Below are positions 52,762 to 61,844 of a stretch of DNA of 64,000 nucleotides, piece after piece. Source of the DNA: Mitsuaria chitosanitabida ATCC BAA-476 = NBRC 102408 (GTDB lineage: Bacteria > Pseudomonadota > Gammaproteobacteria > Burkholderiales > Burkholderiaceae_C); the NCBI RefSeq assembly GCF_001598255.1, contig NZ_BCYP01000018.1, positions 310,001 to 374,000 of the forward strand, given 5' to 3'. The position numbers and the translations under genes are program-made. Position 1 is the first letter of the stretch. Every line of letters starts with the position of its first letter. Under the pieces are notes generated by a model. It made no database searches. It saw only the letters and a program-made list of their open reading frames with translations, and had not been told where the DNA came from.

Positions 52762-54327
52762 TCAGGGGTAGAAAAGCTCGACCGAGTAGCCGCTGATCTT
52801 CTGCGCGCCGCTGTCGAAGACCAGCTGCAGTTGCTGGTCCGCGCCGGCGGGCAGCGCGGGGCGGCCGGCCTGCATTTCCGTCGGCGACAGCATGCGGCGC
52901 ACGACGATCTGGCCCGCCGCGTCCGTCAGGGTCAGGTCGACCCAGGGCTGCGCCACGTCCCAGCCGCTGCGATTGCGCAGGCTGATGCTGAAGCGGTACT
53001 GGTTGCCCGCGCCCGCGGGGTTGAGGCTGCTGCTCTCGACGCTGAGCGCCTCGATGTGGCGCCAGGGCTTGAGTTCCTGGCCCATCGCCTGCGCCAGCGA
53101 GCTCAGCGCGGGGCGCGCGACCGGGTACTGCGCCGCGATCGCCTCGCGGCCGTGCCAGGTGAGCTGCGCGATCAGGCCGAGCGCGAGCACCGTGGCCAGA
53201 CCGCCCAGCGCGATCCGCATGCCGGGCCGCTGCCAGCGGCGCGCGGCCTCGGCCTGGCGCATGAAGCTCGGCACCGGGGCGGCCGCGGATGCCCCATTCA
53301 CGGAGGCGCCCATGCCGGGCTCGATGGCGGGCGCATGCAGCGCCGCGGCGGCCATCAGCTCCGATTCGCTCGCGAGCTCCGTCATCGTCGTCTCGGCCGG
53401 ATTCGGCGCGGACGACTTCTCGCGCCGGAAGCGCTTGAAGGGATTCCACAAGCGTCCTGGCTTGCGCGCTTTCTCGGCGGCGCGGGCGGCCTTGTGCGAC
53501 TCCGCCAGCGCGTCCTCGTCGGCCGCGAGGATGGACGTGGTCGGCTCCATCGACGGCTCGTGCGCGTCGAGCTGCGCGGCGGTCGCGGGGCTCAGTGCCA
53601 GCGTCACGTCGGGCCGGTCGTCGTCGAGCATCGGCGGCGGCAGCTCGTCCTCCTCGAAGCGCATGCCCTTGGGTTCGGGCAGATGCGCGCGGGGATCGGG
53701 CGCGGGGGCTGGCGGCGCGTCGAGGAAAGGCTCGCGGCGGTCCTCGATCGACTCCTCGTCGAAGCCGGTCGCGTTGAAGCGCGCGCCCACGACATCCTCG
53801 ATGGGGTCGTCGGCGTAGAGCTCCTCGTCGCTGACCTGGCGCGGCGGCGCGAAGGGATTCAGGTCCTCGTCATCGGCGGCCAGCCACGAATCGCGGGCGT
53901 CCTGCCGGACCTCGTGGCGAGGTTCGGGCGCGCGCGGCGGCTCCGGTGCATGGACCGGAGGCGAGGGTTCGTAGGACGAGGGTTGGAACGACGACGGTGC
54001 GTAGGACGAGGGCGCGTAGGCCGGCGTCGGTGCCGGCATCGGCTCGGGCAGCGGGGCGGGCTGGCTCGGCTGGAACTGGCCCTGGTAGGGCTGATAGGGC
54101 GGTTCTGGCGCGGGACGGCGCGCGAGCGGCTCGGGTTCCGCCGGCGTGCCGGCGCCCACGGGCGGCCAGGGCGGCGGACTGTCGCGCTCAAGGTCGAACA
54201 GCTGCTCGCGGGCGTCGAACACCTCGGCGCAGCGGCCGCAGCGCACCCAACCCTCGGAGACACGCAACTGGTCCTGCACCACCCGGAAGATGGTGCCGCA
54301 GGTGGTGCAGCGGGTCGCGAGATTCAT
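52762..54327 (-). CDS. Zinc-ribbon and DUF3426 membrane protein
   Basis: 521 residues. N-terminal MJ0042-type zinc ribbon with paired CxxC motifs (CTTCGTIF, CGRCAEVF), a long acidic and Pro-rich stretch (about 45-350), one membrane helix (about 372-390), and a DUF3426 domain at the C-terminus (about 410-521). Family function unknown. Located downstream of prmA, its conserved place in Burkholderiales. Confidence 0.9.
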   Translation of the reverse strand: MNLATRCTTCGTIFRVVQDQLRVSEGWVRCGRCAEVFDAREQLFDLERDSPPPWPPVGAGTPAEPEPLARRPAPEPPYQPYQGQFQPSQPAPLPEPMPAPTPAYAPSSYAPSSFQPSSYEPSPPVHAPEPPRAPEPRHEVRQDARDSWLAADDEDLNPFAPPRQVSDEELYADDPIEDVVGARFNATGFDEESIEDRREPFLDAPPAPAPDPRAHLPEPKGMRFEEDELPPPMLDDDRPDVTLALSPATAAQLDAHEPSMEPTTSILAADEDALAESHKAARAAEKARKPGRLWNPFKRFRREKSSAPNPAETTMTELASESELMAAAALHAPAIEPGMGASVNGASAAAPVPSFMRQAEAARRWQRPGMRIALGGLATVLALGLIAQLTWHGREAIAAQYPVARPALSSLAQAMGQELKPWRHIEALSVESSSLNPAGAGNQYRFSISLRNRSGWDVAQPWVDLTLTDAAGQIVVRRMLSPTEMQAGRPALPAGADQQLQLVFDSGAQKISGYSVELFYP

Positions 54328-54392
54328 GGGCGCGATGATGCCATGGAGCCAGGGTCAGGCCTTGCCGTGAACAACCCGATGTCCCGTCGTTC

Positions 54393-55319
54393 TCAGGCCG
54401 GGCGGCGCGCGGTCATCAGGATCCAGCCGTCCTCGCGATCGCTGACGTCCAGCGCCACATAGGGCGCATACGCGGCCTTGAGCTCGTCGGCCTGGCGCTC
54501 CAGGATGCCCGCGAGCACCAGATGGGCGCCGGGCGCGAGGTGGCCGCACAGCAGCGGCGCCAGCAGCTTCAGCGGCGTGGCCAGGATGTTGGCCAGCACG
54601 ATGGGGTACTCGCCCTGGGCGGCGTCGGGCAGCGCGGCGTTCAGCGTCACGCCGTTGTCCTTGGCGTTGTGGACCGAGGCGGTCACCGCCGCGGGGTCGA
54701 TGTCGACCGCGTCGATGTGCTTCGCGCCGAACAGGCCGGTCGCGATCGCGAGGATGCCGGAGCCGCAGCCGTAGTCGAGTACCCGGTCCCAGCCAGCCGC
54801 TTCCGCGCCGTGGCCGGCGATCCAGCGCAGACACATGCGCGTGGTCGGGTGCGTGCCGGTGCCGAAGGCCAGGCCCGGGTCCAGACGCATCACCTGCCTG
54901 GCCTGGGCGGGGGCCTCGTGCCAGGACGGGACGATCCAGAACTCGGGCGTGATCTCGACCGGCGCGAACTGCGATTGGGTCAGGCGGACCCAGTCCTGCT
55001 CGGCCACGGCCTGGATGGTCTGCACATGCACGTCGGTGGCCCAGTCCTGCGCGAGCAGCAGGGTCGCCGCCTCGGTCGCCTCGGCTTCGGTCGCGAACAG
55101 CGCCTTCACCACCGAGCGCTCCCAGCCCGGCTTGGGCGCGGGCATGCCGGGCTCGCCGAACAGCGCGTGCTCGGCCGGCGTGTCGGCATCGGCGTCCTCG
55201 ACGGACACGGCCAGCGACTCGACCTCCATCAGCGCGTCGCTGACGATCTCGACGTCCTGCTCGCGGCAGATCAGCACCAGTTCGTGCAGCAGGGCGGGGT
55301 TGGGGGTGTCATCGCTCAT
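54393..55319 (-). CDS. prmA: Ribosomal protein L11 methyltransferase
   Basis: 308 residues; trimethylates amino groups of L11 with SAM. N-terminal substrate-recognition domain, then DPGLAFGTGTHPTTRMCL, the SAM motif VLDYGCGSGILAIA and VLANILATPL, all PrmA signatures. Separated from accC by a strong hairpin at 55418. Confidence 0.96.
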   Translation of the reverse strand: MSDDTPNPALLHELVLICREQDVEIVSDALMEVESLAVSVEDADADTPAEHALFGEPGMPAPKPGWERSVVKALFATEAEATEAATLLLAQDWATDVHVQTIQAVAEQDWVRLTQSQFAPVEITPEFWIVPSWHEAPAQARQVMRLDPGLAFGTGTHPTTRMCLRWIAGHGAEAAGWDRVLDYGCGSGILAIATGLFGAKHIDAVDIDPAAVTASVHNAKDNGVTLNAALPDAAQGEYPIVLANILATPLKLLAPLLCGHLAPGAHLVLAGILERQADELKAAYAPYVALDVSDREDGWILMTARRPA

Positions 55320-55417
55320 GGCAACTCCGGGAGGTCGGGGCGTTCGGCTCGGATCGCGCGGATCGGAAGGATCGCGGGGCCCTGGCGCCGAAGCATCAAA
55401 GGATCGGAAAAGGACAA

Positions 55418-55452
55418 GCCCTCAAGGCGGACGGATGTCCGCGCTTGAGGGC
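55418..55452 (-). terminator. Strong hairpin between accC and prmA
   Basis: A 15-bp stem with one bulged base (GCCCTCAAG + GCGGAC arms) around the loop GGAT; on the minus strand it is followed by TTGTCCTTTTCC. It could end or attenuate the aroQ-accB-accC transcript. Confidence 0.65.
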
Positions 55453-55487
55453 CGTGCATTGTCGCTCAGCGAGGGCGACTGCCTGGA

Positions 55488-56837
55488 TCAGCGCTTGTGC
55501 GCCGCCATCCACTGCTCGAGGTAATGGATGTCGGTGCCGCCTTCGATGAACTTGGCGTCGGCCATCAGCTCGCGGTGCAGCGGGATGTTGGTCTGGATGC
55601 CTTCGACGACGGTCTCCGACAGCGCGATGCGCATGCGGGCCAGGGCCTGCTCGCGGGTGTCGCCGTGGACGATGATCTTGCCGATCATCGAGTCATAGTT
55701 CGGCGGGACGAAGTAGTTGGTGTACGCATGCGAGTCCACGCGCACGCCGGGGCCGCCGGGCGGGTGCCACATCGTGATGCGGCCCGGGGACGGGATGAAC
55801 TTCACCGGGTCCTCGGCATTGATGCGGCACTCGATCGAATGGCCGCGCATCGTGATGTTGCGCTGCGTGAAGGGGAGCTTCTCGCCGGCGGCGATGCGGA
55901 TCTGCATCTGCACGATGTCGATGCCGGTCACCAGCTCGGTCACCGGATGCTCCACCTGCACGCGGGTGTTCATCTCGATGAAGTAGAACTCGCCGTTCTC
56001 GTACAGGAACTCGAACGTGCCCGCGCCGCGGTAGCCCATCTTCTTGCAGGCGGCCGCGCAGCGGTCGCCCACGCGCTCGATCAGGCGACGCGGAATGCCG
56101 GGCGCCGGCGCTTCCTCGATGATCTTCTGGTGGCGGCGCTGCATGGAGCAGTCGCGCTCGCCCAGCCAGACGGCGTTCTTGTGGCCATCGGCCAGCACCT
56201 GGATCTCCACGTGACGCGGATGCTCCAGGAACTTCTCCATGTAGACCTGCGGGTTGCCGAAGGCCGCGGCCGCTTCGGCCTTGGTCATCTGCACCGCGTT
56301 GACCAGGGCGGCCTCGGTGTGGACCACGCGCATGCCGCGGCCACCGCCGCCGCCGGCGGCCTTGATGATCACCGGGTAGCCGACCGCGCGGGCGATGCGG
56401 ACGATCTCCTTCGGGTCGTCCGGCAGGGCGCCCTCGGAGCCGGGCACGCAGGGGACGCCGGCCTTGATCATGGCCTGCTTGGCCGAGACCTTGTCGCCCA
56501 TCGTCCGGATGTTCTCCGGGGTCGGGCCGATGAAGGTGAAGCCGCTGCGCTCGACGCGCTCGGCGAAGTCCGCGTTCTCGGACAGGAAGCCGTAGCCGGG
56601 GTGGATCGCTTCCGCGTCGGTGACCTCGGCCGTCGCGATGATGGCCGGCATCGACAGATAGCTTTGCGCGGACGGCGCGGGGCCGATGCAGACGGCCTCG
56701 TCGGCCAGCTTCACGTACTTCGCGTCGCGGTCCGCCTCCGAATACACGACGACCGACTTCACGCCCAGTTCGCGGCAGGCGCGCTGGATCCGAAGAGCGA
56801 TCTCGCCGCGATTCGCGATGAGGATCTTCTTGAACAT
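55488..56837 (-). CDS. accC: Acetyl-CoA carboxylase, biotin carboxylase subunit
   Basis: 449 residues; ATP-dependent carboxylation of the biotin on AccB, the start of fatty-acid synthesis. ATP-grasp fold beginning [16 protein letters not shown], the glycine-rich [12 protein letters not shown] loop, [14 protein letters not shown] and the late RINAEDP. Follows accB after 12 bases. Confidence 0.98.
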   Translation of the reverse strand: MFKKILIANRGEIALRIQRACRELGVKSVVVYSEADRDAKYVKLADEAVCIGPAPSAQSYLSMPAIIATAEVTDAEAIHPGYGFLSENADFAERVERSGFTFIGPTPENIRTMGDKVSAKQAMIKAGVPCVPGSEGALPDDPKEIVRIARAVGYPVIIKAAGGGGGRGMRVVHTEAALVNAVQMTKAEAAAAFGNPQVYMEKFLEHPRHVEIQVLADGHKNAVWLGERDCSMQRRHQKIIEEAPAPGIPRRLIERVGDRCAAACKKMGYRGAGTFEFLYENGEFYFIEMNTRVQVEHPVTELVTGIDIVQMQIRIAAGEKLPFTQRNITMRGHSIECRINAEDPVKFIPSPGRITMWHPPGGPGVRVDSHAYTNYFVPPNYDSMIGKIIVHGDTREQALARMRIALSETVVEGIQTNIPLHRELMADAKFIEGGTDIHYLEQWMAAHKR

Positions 56838-56849
56838 CTGGGGGCCGCC

Positions 56850-57317
56850 TTACTCGATGACGATCAGCGACTGGCCGAATTCCACCGGTTGGCCGTTCTC
56901 GATCAGGATCTTCGTGATCGTGCCGGACTTGTCGGCTTCGATCTCGTTCATGATCTTCATCGCCTCGATGATGCAGATGGGGTCGCCTTCCTTGACCTGC
57001 TGGCCGACTTCCGCGAACGCCTTGGCGTTGGGGCTGGAGGCGCGGTAGAAGGTGCCGACCATCGGCGACTTGACGATGTGGCCGGTCTCGACGACCGGCG
57101 CAGGGGCGGCGGCGGCGGGCGCGGCGGCGACCGGGGCGGCGGCCACGGGGGCGGCGACCATCTGCGGCGCGGCCTGCATCATGGGCATGGCGGCCACGAC
57201 GGGCTGGCCATCGGACTTGACGATGCGCACCTTGCCATCGGCTTCGGTGATTTCAAGTTCAGAGATGTTCGACTCGGACACGAGGTCGATCAGGGTCTTG
57301 AGCTTGCGCAAATCCAT
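56850..57317 (-). CDS. accB: Acetyl-CoA carboxylase, biotin carboxyl carrier protein
   Basis: 155 residues: helical N-terminus, an Ala/Pro/Val linker (about 42-77), and the biotinyl domain with biotin attached to Lys121 in EAMKIMNE. Encoded between aroQ and accC in one transcript. Confidence 0.98.
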   Translation of the reverse strand: MDLRKLKTLIDLVSESNISELEITEADGKVRIVKSDGQPVVAAMPMMQAAPQMVAAPVAAAPVAAAPAAAAPAPVVETGHIVKSPMVGTFYRASSPNAKAFAEVGQQVKEGDPICIIEAMKIMNEIEADKSGTITKILIENGQPVEFGQSLIVIE

Positions 57318-57386
57318 AACGGTTTCTCCAACGGGGATCGGTTGTGGTCTTCGGAGGGATCTTCTTGCGGCCGGGGGCCGTGCGTC

Positions 57387-57839
57387 TCAGGACGTTCGAC
57401 GCTGGCTCTGCGCGGACTGCAGCACGTATTGCAAGGCCAGACGGTAACCCGCCGGGCCGAGTCCGCAGATGACGCCCACGGCGAGGTCCGACAGGTAGCT
57501 GTGATGCCTGAAGGATTCCCGCTTGTGGATGTTGGACAGGTGCACCTCAACGAATGGGATGGCCACCGCCGCCAGCGCGTCGCGAATCGCGACGCTGGTA
57601 TGCGTGTAGGCCGCCGGATTGATGATGATGAAGCGCGTCCCGTCCCGTCCGGCCGCCTGGATGCGGTCCACCAGGGCACCTTCGTGGTTGCTCTGATGGC
57701 TCTCCAGAGCTACGCCGGCTTCCTGCGCGATCTGCCGCAGATCGTCGTCGATCTGCGCCAAAGTGGTCGCGCCGTAGACCTCGGGCTCGCGCGTGCCGAG
57801 CAGATTGAGGTTGGGGCCGTGTAGTACCAGAACTTGCAT
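57387..57839 (-). CDS. aroQ: 3-dehydroquinate dehydratase, type II
   Basis: 150-residue shikimate-pathway enzyme. Active-site features: [10 protein letters not shown], Tyr in [19 protein letters not shown] and the His of [12 protein letters not shown]. First gene of the aroQ-accB-accC group. An inverted repeat GCGTAAA/TTTACGC (57880-57902) lies 41 bases upstream of the ATG. Confidence 0.97.
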   Translation of the reverse strand: MQVLVLHGPNLNLLGTREPEVYGATTLAQIDDDLRQIAQEAGVALESHQSNHEGALVDRIQAAGRDGTRFIIINPAAYTHTSVAIRDALAAVAIPFVEVHLSNIHKRESFRHHSYLSDLAVGVICGLGPAGYRLALQYVLQSAQSQRRTS

Positions 57840-57879
57840 TCAGCGACCGGTCCCGCCATTTAGAGCGAAGACACTAGAA

Positions 57880-57902
57880 GCGTAAAAGGGTGGACTTTAC
57901 GC
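57880..57902. promoter_or_regulatory. Inverted repeat upstream of aroQ
   Basis: GCGTAAA / TTTACGC with a 9-base centre, in the gap between tlpA and aroQ. On the minus strand the arm TTTACG could serve as a -35, with CTAAAT 17 bases further on as a poor -10. Confidence 0.35.
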
Positions 57903-58017
57903 CTTTTGACCCCAGATCCCGGCGGCTTCCCAAAAATAAATGGCTTGACCTTGCCTGGGGCGGCGGCTATGTCCGGCGCCCCTCCCATCTAGGGGTTGAC
58001 CCGAGGTCGCGTGAGGC

Positions 58018-58584
58018 TCACACGGTCACGGACCGGGCCATCTCGCGCAATTCCTCGAGGTGGGTCGCGCCGAGTTTGCGCCAGATCGGTTCGCCTTGAA
58101 CGCCGAACGCGACGGTAAAGGGCAGGCCGCCCTTGCTGTTGCCCAGCGTCCTGGACAGGTCGGTGCCGGTCAGTCCGGCGAGCGCGACCGGGAACTTCAG
58201 CGGCAGCTTTTCGAGAAAACCGCGCACCGGCGTCGGGGCGTCCACCGCCAGACCGAGCACCTGCCACCCCTTGGCGGCGAACTCGTCATGGAACTGGTTG
58301 ATCTCCGGCAGCTCCTTCACGCAGGGCGCGCACCAGGTCGCCCAGAAGTTCAGCAGCAGCGGTTTGCCGCGCAGATGCTGCGCCGGCTGGTAGGTGGACT
58401 GGTCCAGGGTGTCGAAGCTGGCGTTCCAGAACGCGGCCGCCTCGGGCGACAGCGGACCGGCCGCCGGTCCGGCGGCGGTCCCGCCGGCAGAGTCGCCATG
58501 GCCGTGACGAAGGGCGAGATACGCCCCCGCGCCCGCGGCCACCAGGCCCGCGGCGCCCAAACCCAAGATCGCGCGTCGTTGCAT
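58018..58584 (-). CDS. TlpA-family thiol-disulfide reductase
   Basis: 188 residues: an N-terminal signal or anchor (basic MQRR, hydrophobic 6-25), then a thioredoxin fold with the active site WCAPC (Cys85, Cys88) and the cis-Pro in GGLPFTV. Periplasmic, probably membrane-anchored; such proteins reduce apocytochrome or other substrate disulfides. The ATG overlaps the stop of the upstream unknown gene. Confidence 0.92.
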   Translation of the reverse strand: MQRRAILGLGAAGLVAAGAGAYLALRHGHGDSAGGTAAGPAAGPLSPEAAAFWNASFDTLDQSTYQPAQHLRGKPLLLNFWATWCAPCVKELPEINQFHDEFAAKGWQVLGLAVDAPTPVRGFLEKLPLKFPVALAGLTGTDLSRTLGNSKGGLPFTVAFGVQGEPIWRKLGATHLEELREMARSVTV

Positions 58585-59183
58585 CAGTCGTCCTTCGTCG
58601 TGTCCAGCAGTTGGCGCAGCGCCGCGAGGTCGCCGCGTTCGGTCCGGCCGCGCGCGTCGGGCTTGAGCGCGCCGCGCTGGTCGTCGTAATCGAGGATGGT
58701 CAGGGCGATGGTGACCCGCTCGTTCAGCGCGCGACAGGGCGCGTCCAGGATGAGCTGGTCCACCGTCTGGCCGCGCGCGTTGCGCGACTGCCCGACGTCG
58801 TAGTCGATGCCCTGATTGAGCAGCGCGATCTCGCAGGATTTGCTGTCATCGCAGTACAGCTGCAGGTGGATGTTGGAGAGCCGGGTCGCGGTGCCGCGCC
58901 AGACGGCGCCGCTCAGGTGGGGGCGGAACTCGGCCAGGCGCTCCATCCAGACGGCGGCCAGCTCGCGAAGCGCTCGCAGTTCCTCGGGCTGGGTGTCGGC
59001 GCAGAAGATCGCGAGGTAGTCGCGGACCTGGTCCTCGAGCTCGTCGTTGGTCGGCAGCGCGGTGCGGGCGGGCAGGCCCAAGGTCTTCAGCGCGCGGGTC
59101 TTGGCGGGGCCGTATTCCAGGCCTTCCTCCACCACCAGCCGGGCGGCGGTGGCGGCGATCTCGGTCGTCAGTTCAGCGGTCAT
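58584..59183 (-). CDS. Conserved protein of unknown function
   Basis: A 199-residue soluble protein. The first half is helical and acidic; a central stretch (WRGTATRLSNIHLQLYCDD) and a later VTIALTILDYDDQRGAL are the best-defined parts and faintly recall a nucleotidyltransferase-like fold, but no catalytic motif is certain. The start at 59183 (MTAELTTEIAATA) is chosen because the upstream extension has no coding character. Its stop overlaps tlpA (ATGA), so the two are coupled. Confidence 0.75.
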   Translation of the reverse strand: MTAELTTEIAATAARLVVEEGLEYGPAKTRALKTLGLPARTALPTNDELEDQVRDYLAIFCADTQPEELRALRELAAVWMERLAEFRPHLSGAVWRGTATRLSNIHLQLYCDDSKSCEIALLNQGIDYDVGQSRNARGQTVDQLILDAPCRALNERVTIALTILDYDDQRGALKPDARGRTERGDLAALRQLLDTTKDD

Positions 59184-59247
59184 GGCGTTCTTTCGGCACG
59201 CGGGCGGGCGTCCGGACGCGCTCGCCGATCCCGGTGGCGCGTGCCGC

Positions 59248-59994
59248 TCAGGGTACCTCGACCGCGCCCATCCGGGCCTCGATGGTGCCAGCACGGCCCA
59301 TCACGTAGGGCGAGCCGGGGCGTTTCTCGAACCGCTTGGGCGCGGGCAGCATCACCGCGAGGCGCGCCGCCTGGTTGGGGCCGAGCCGGTCCGCGCCGAC
59401 GCGGTAATAGTGACGCGCCGCGGCCTGTGCCCCGAACACGCCCTCGCCCCACTCGACGTTGTTGAGGTAGATCTCCAGGATCCGGTGCTTGCCCAGGATC
59501 GCTTCCAGCATGTAGGTCAGCGCGATCTCCTGGCCCTTGCGGATGAAGGTCCGCTCCGAGCTGAGGAAGAGGTTCTTGGCCAGTTGCTGGCTGATGGTCG
59601 ACCCGCCGATGACCTTGGGGACCGGTGGCGGCTTGTTCGGCGCGAACTTGGCCTGGCGCGCGGCGCGCTTGTCGGCCTGCTCCTGCGCCTTCTGGTTCTT
59701 GTCCCAGGCCTTCTGGATGGCGTCCCACTCGACGCCGCCGTGGTCCATGAAGCCGGCGTCCTCGCTGGCGATCACGGCGCGCTTGAGGTGCTTGCTGATG
59801 CGCGCGTCATCGACCCATTCCTGGGTCCAGAGGATCTGGTGGTTCTCGCGCGCGAGGCGCAGCGCCTCCGAGCGCTGGAAGGTCGTGGACTGCGGCGCGA
59901 CCACCTTCATCACCACGATGCGGGCCACGAAGTAGAGCTGCAGGCAGACGATGCTGACGACCAGCATGCCGAGCACACGCCAGACCTGCTTCAT
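59248..59994 (-). CDS. mtgA: Monofunctional peptidoglycan glycosyltransferase
   Basis: 248-residue GT51 enzyme that polymerises lipid II. One membrane helix (10-30), catalytic Glu in VIASEDAGFMDHGG, then GGSTISQQLAKNLFL, the KGQEIALTYMLE motif with the second Glu, and YLNNVEWG. A basic/Gln-rich insertion of about 30 residues (about 95-125, QKAQEQADKRAARQAK) sits between the first two motifs. Overlaps aroE (ATGA). Confidence 0.95.
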   Translation of the reverse strand: MKQVWRVLGMLVVSIVCLQLYFVARIVVMKVVAPQSTTFQRSEALRLARENHQILWTQEWVDDARISKHLKRAVIASEDAGFMDHGGVEWDAIQKAWDKNQKAQEQADKRAARQAKFAPNKPPPVPKVIGGSTISQQLAKNLFLSSERTFIRKGQEIALTYMLEAILGKHRILEIYLNNVEWGEGVFGAQAAARHYYRVGADRLGPNQAARLAVMLPAPKRFEKRPGSPYVMGRAGTIEARMGAVEVP

Positions 59995-60905
59995 GCGGCG
60001 GACTCCAGGCGGCGGCGGACGTCGGCCAGCACGCTGGCGCTGTCCGGGCGCACGCCGCGCCAGACCAGGAAGGCTTCCGCGGCCTGCTCGACCAGCATGC
60101 CCAGGCCATCGCGTCGCGCGCCGCCGGGACCCGACTGCGCGTCGGCCCAGTCCAGGAAGGCCGCGGCCGACGGGCCGTACATCATGTCGACCGCCAGGCC
60201 GCCGCGGGCCAGCACGGGCGCGCCGGTCTCGGGCAGCGGCACGCCGGCGCCGCTGAGCGAGGCGCTGGTGCCGTTGATCAGCACCTCGTGCGGTCCGTCC
60301 GGCGCGGCTGCGTCCAAGGGGCCGGCGCTCAGCGCGACACCGTGTTGGTCGGCCCAGGCGCGATGGCTGTCGATCAGCGCGAGCGCCTTGTCGGGGCTGC
60401 GGTTGACCACGCGGATCGCGGCGGGCCGCGCGGCGATCAGGCTGCCGAGCACACCGGCCGAGGCCCCGCCCGCGCCGATGAGCAGCACGCGCTGACCGCG
60501 CAGCGGCCGGGCGGCGTTGCGTTCGATGTCGGCGACCAGGCCGGCGCCGTCGGTGTTGTCGCCGAGCCAGCCGCCCGCGGCTTCCGCGTCGAAGCGCAGC
60601 GTGTTCACCGCGCCGGCCAGGCGGGCGCGCGGGGTCAGGCGTTGCGCGAGGCGGAAGGCCTCGAACTTGAACGGGACGGTGACGTTGCAGCCGCGGGCGC
60701 CCGCGGCGACGAAGCCGCGGATCGTCGCCTCGAAGGCGTCGAGCGGGCAGAGCAGGCGCTCATAGACCAGCGACTGACCGGTCTGCACGGCGAAGGCGGC
60801 GTGGATCTCGGGCGAGCGGCTGTGCGCGACCGGATTGCCGGCGACGGCGTAGCGGTCGAGGGCCGCGGCGGCGGACGATACGGAGGCGGAGGAGTCGGCG
60901 CTCAT
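59991..60905 (-). CDS. aroE: Shikimate dehydrogenase
   Basis: 304 residues; NADPH-dependent reduction of 3-dehydroshikimate. Substrate site NPVAHSRSPEIH, catalytic Lys and Asp in NVTVPFKFEA and GDNTDGAG, cofactor loop LLIGAGGASAG and NRSPDK. Slightly longer than usual (about 275) at the N-terminus. Coupled to mtgA. Confidence 0.96.
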   Translation of the reverse strand: MSADSSASVSSAAAALDRYAVAGNPVAHSRSPEIHAAFAVQTGQSLVYERLLCPLDAFEATIRGFVAAGARGCNVTVPFKFEAFRLAQRLTPRARLAGAVNTLRFDAEAAGGWLGDNTDGAGLVADIERNAARPLRGQRVLLIGAGGASAGVLGSLIAARPAAIRVVNRSPDKALALIDSHRAWADQHGVALSAGPLDAAAPDGPHEVLINGTSASLSGAGVPLPETGAPVLARGGLAVDMMYGPSAAAFLDWADAQSGPGGARRDGLGMLVEQAAEAFLVWRGVRPDSASVLADVRRRLESAA

Positions 60906-60909
60906 GGCT

Positions 60910-60923
60910 CTCTATATATAGAG
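60910..60923. promoter_or_regulatory. AT-rich palindrome at the aroE start
   Basis: CTCTATATATAGAG, a perfect 14-bp palindrome 4 bases before the aroE ATG. It contains TATATA on both strands and could be a -10 box or a structure covering the ribosome site; no -35 match was found. Confidence 0.4.
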
Positions 60924-60967
60924 GAGGGCGGGGCGGTCGGGTCGGAGGCTCGGAACACGCCGGCCGC

Positions 60968-61828
60968 TCAGGACGGCTGCGGCGCGCTGAGCGTCGTCTC
61001 CACGCTCTCGTCGCGGTTGAACCGGAAGCGGAAGGACATCACCAGGATCTCCGCGCCGCGGCGCATCTCGGACGTGAACTGGCCGAAGGGCGCGGCCGCC
61101 CGCACGATCGCGACGGCGCGGCGGTCCAGCACGCTGTTGCCGGAGCTCTGGACGATCTCGGTCTCGACGACGCGGCCGTGGTAGTCGACCTGGATGTTCA
61201 TCGTCAGCTCGCCATAGAGCTTGCGGCCCTGGTACGAGGGAAAGTCGCGCGTGCCGCGGGCCTCGATGCGGCGGCGCAGCTGGTCGTAATAGATCGCGTG
61301 GACCGTCTCGCGGGTGGCCGGGCTCACGTAGCGCTTCTTCGGGCGCGCGTTCTCGACGTTCACCCGCTTCTCGATCTCGGCCAGCGCCTGGACCAGTTGG
61401 CGGCGGTGCTCGGCGATCTGCCGGCCCTCGACCGTGCTCTTGTCGCGGATCGGATCGGGCGGCGGCAGCACGGCCAGCTGGCGGCGCAGCTGCGTCAGCA
61501 GCTGTTCCTGCACCTGCTGCAGTTGCTGGATCTGGCTGTGCTCGCGCTCGATGCTGTCGCCGGTCTCCTCGAGCGGGGAGGGCGCCATCGGGGAGGTCGC
61601 GCGCACGTTGGCGGCCAGTTCGCCGCCGCCGGCCAGGTTGGCCTGGGCGAGCGCCTGCGCCTTGTCGGGCGCGTCCTGGCCGCGCGCGTTCACCAGCACC
61701 ACCTCCAGCGCCTCGTCCTGGAACAGCCGGTTGAACTGTTCCGGGGCGACCAGCTTGAGCGTGCCCAGGCCCAGGTGCACGCCGGCCGAAATGATCAGGG
61801 CGTAATGCAGGACGCTGAGCTTGGGCAT
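60968..61828 (-). CDS. TonB-like energy transducer
   Basis: 286 residues: an N-terminal membrane helix (about 6-24, LHYALIISAGVHLGLG), a Gln-rich helical middle that looks like a coiled coil (about 100-150), and a C-terminal TonB domain (about 195-275) with LYGELTMNIQVDYHGRVVE. It lacks the usual Pro-Lys/Pro-Glu spacer. Start at 61828 (MPKLSVLHYAL); the frame upstream overlaps the RNase gene and is not coding. No exbB/exbD nearby. Confidence 0.87.
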   Translation of the reverse strand: MPKLSVLHYALIISAGVHLGLGTLKLVAPEQFNRLFQDEALEVVLVNARGQDAPDKAQALAQANLAGGGELAANVRATSPMAPSPLEETGDSIEREHSQIQQLQQVQEQLLTQLRRQLAVLPPPDPIRDKSTVEGRQIAEHRRQLVQALAEIEKRVNVENARPKKRYVSPATRETVHAIYYDQLRRRIEARGTRDFPSYQGRKLYGELTMNIQVDYHGRVVETEIVQSSGNSVLDRRAVAIVRAAAPFGQFTSEMRRGAEILVMSFRFRFNRDESVETTLSAPQPS

Positions 61829-61844
61829 CGTGGGCGCGTGAGGA

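Noticed and set aside
52292-53449. Minus-strand frame reading from within the DUF3426 gene through the histone-like gene
   Set aside because: It is out of frame with DUF3426 and antisense to the Lys/Ala repeats; there is no support for a gene.
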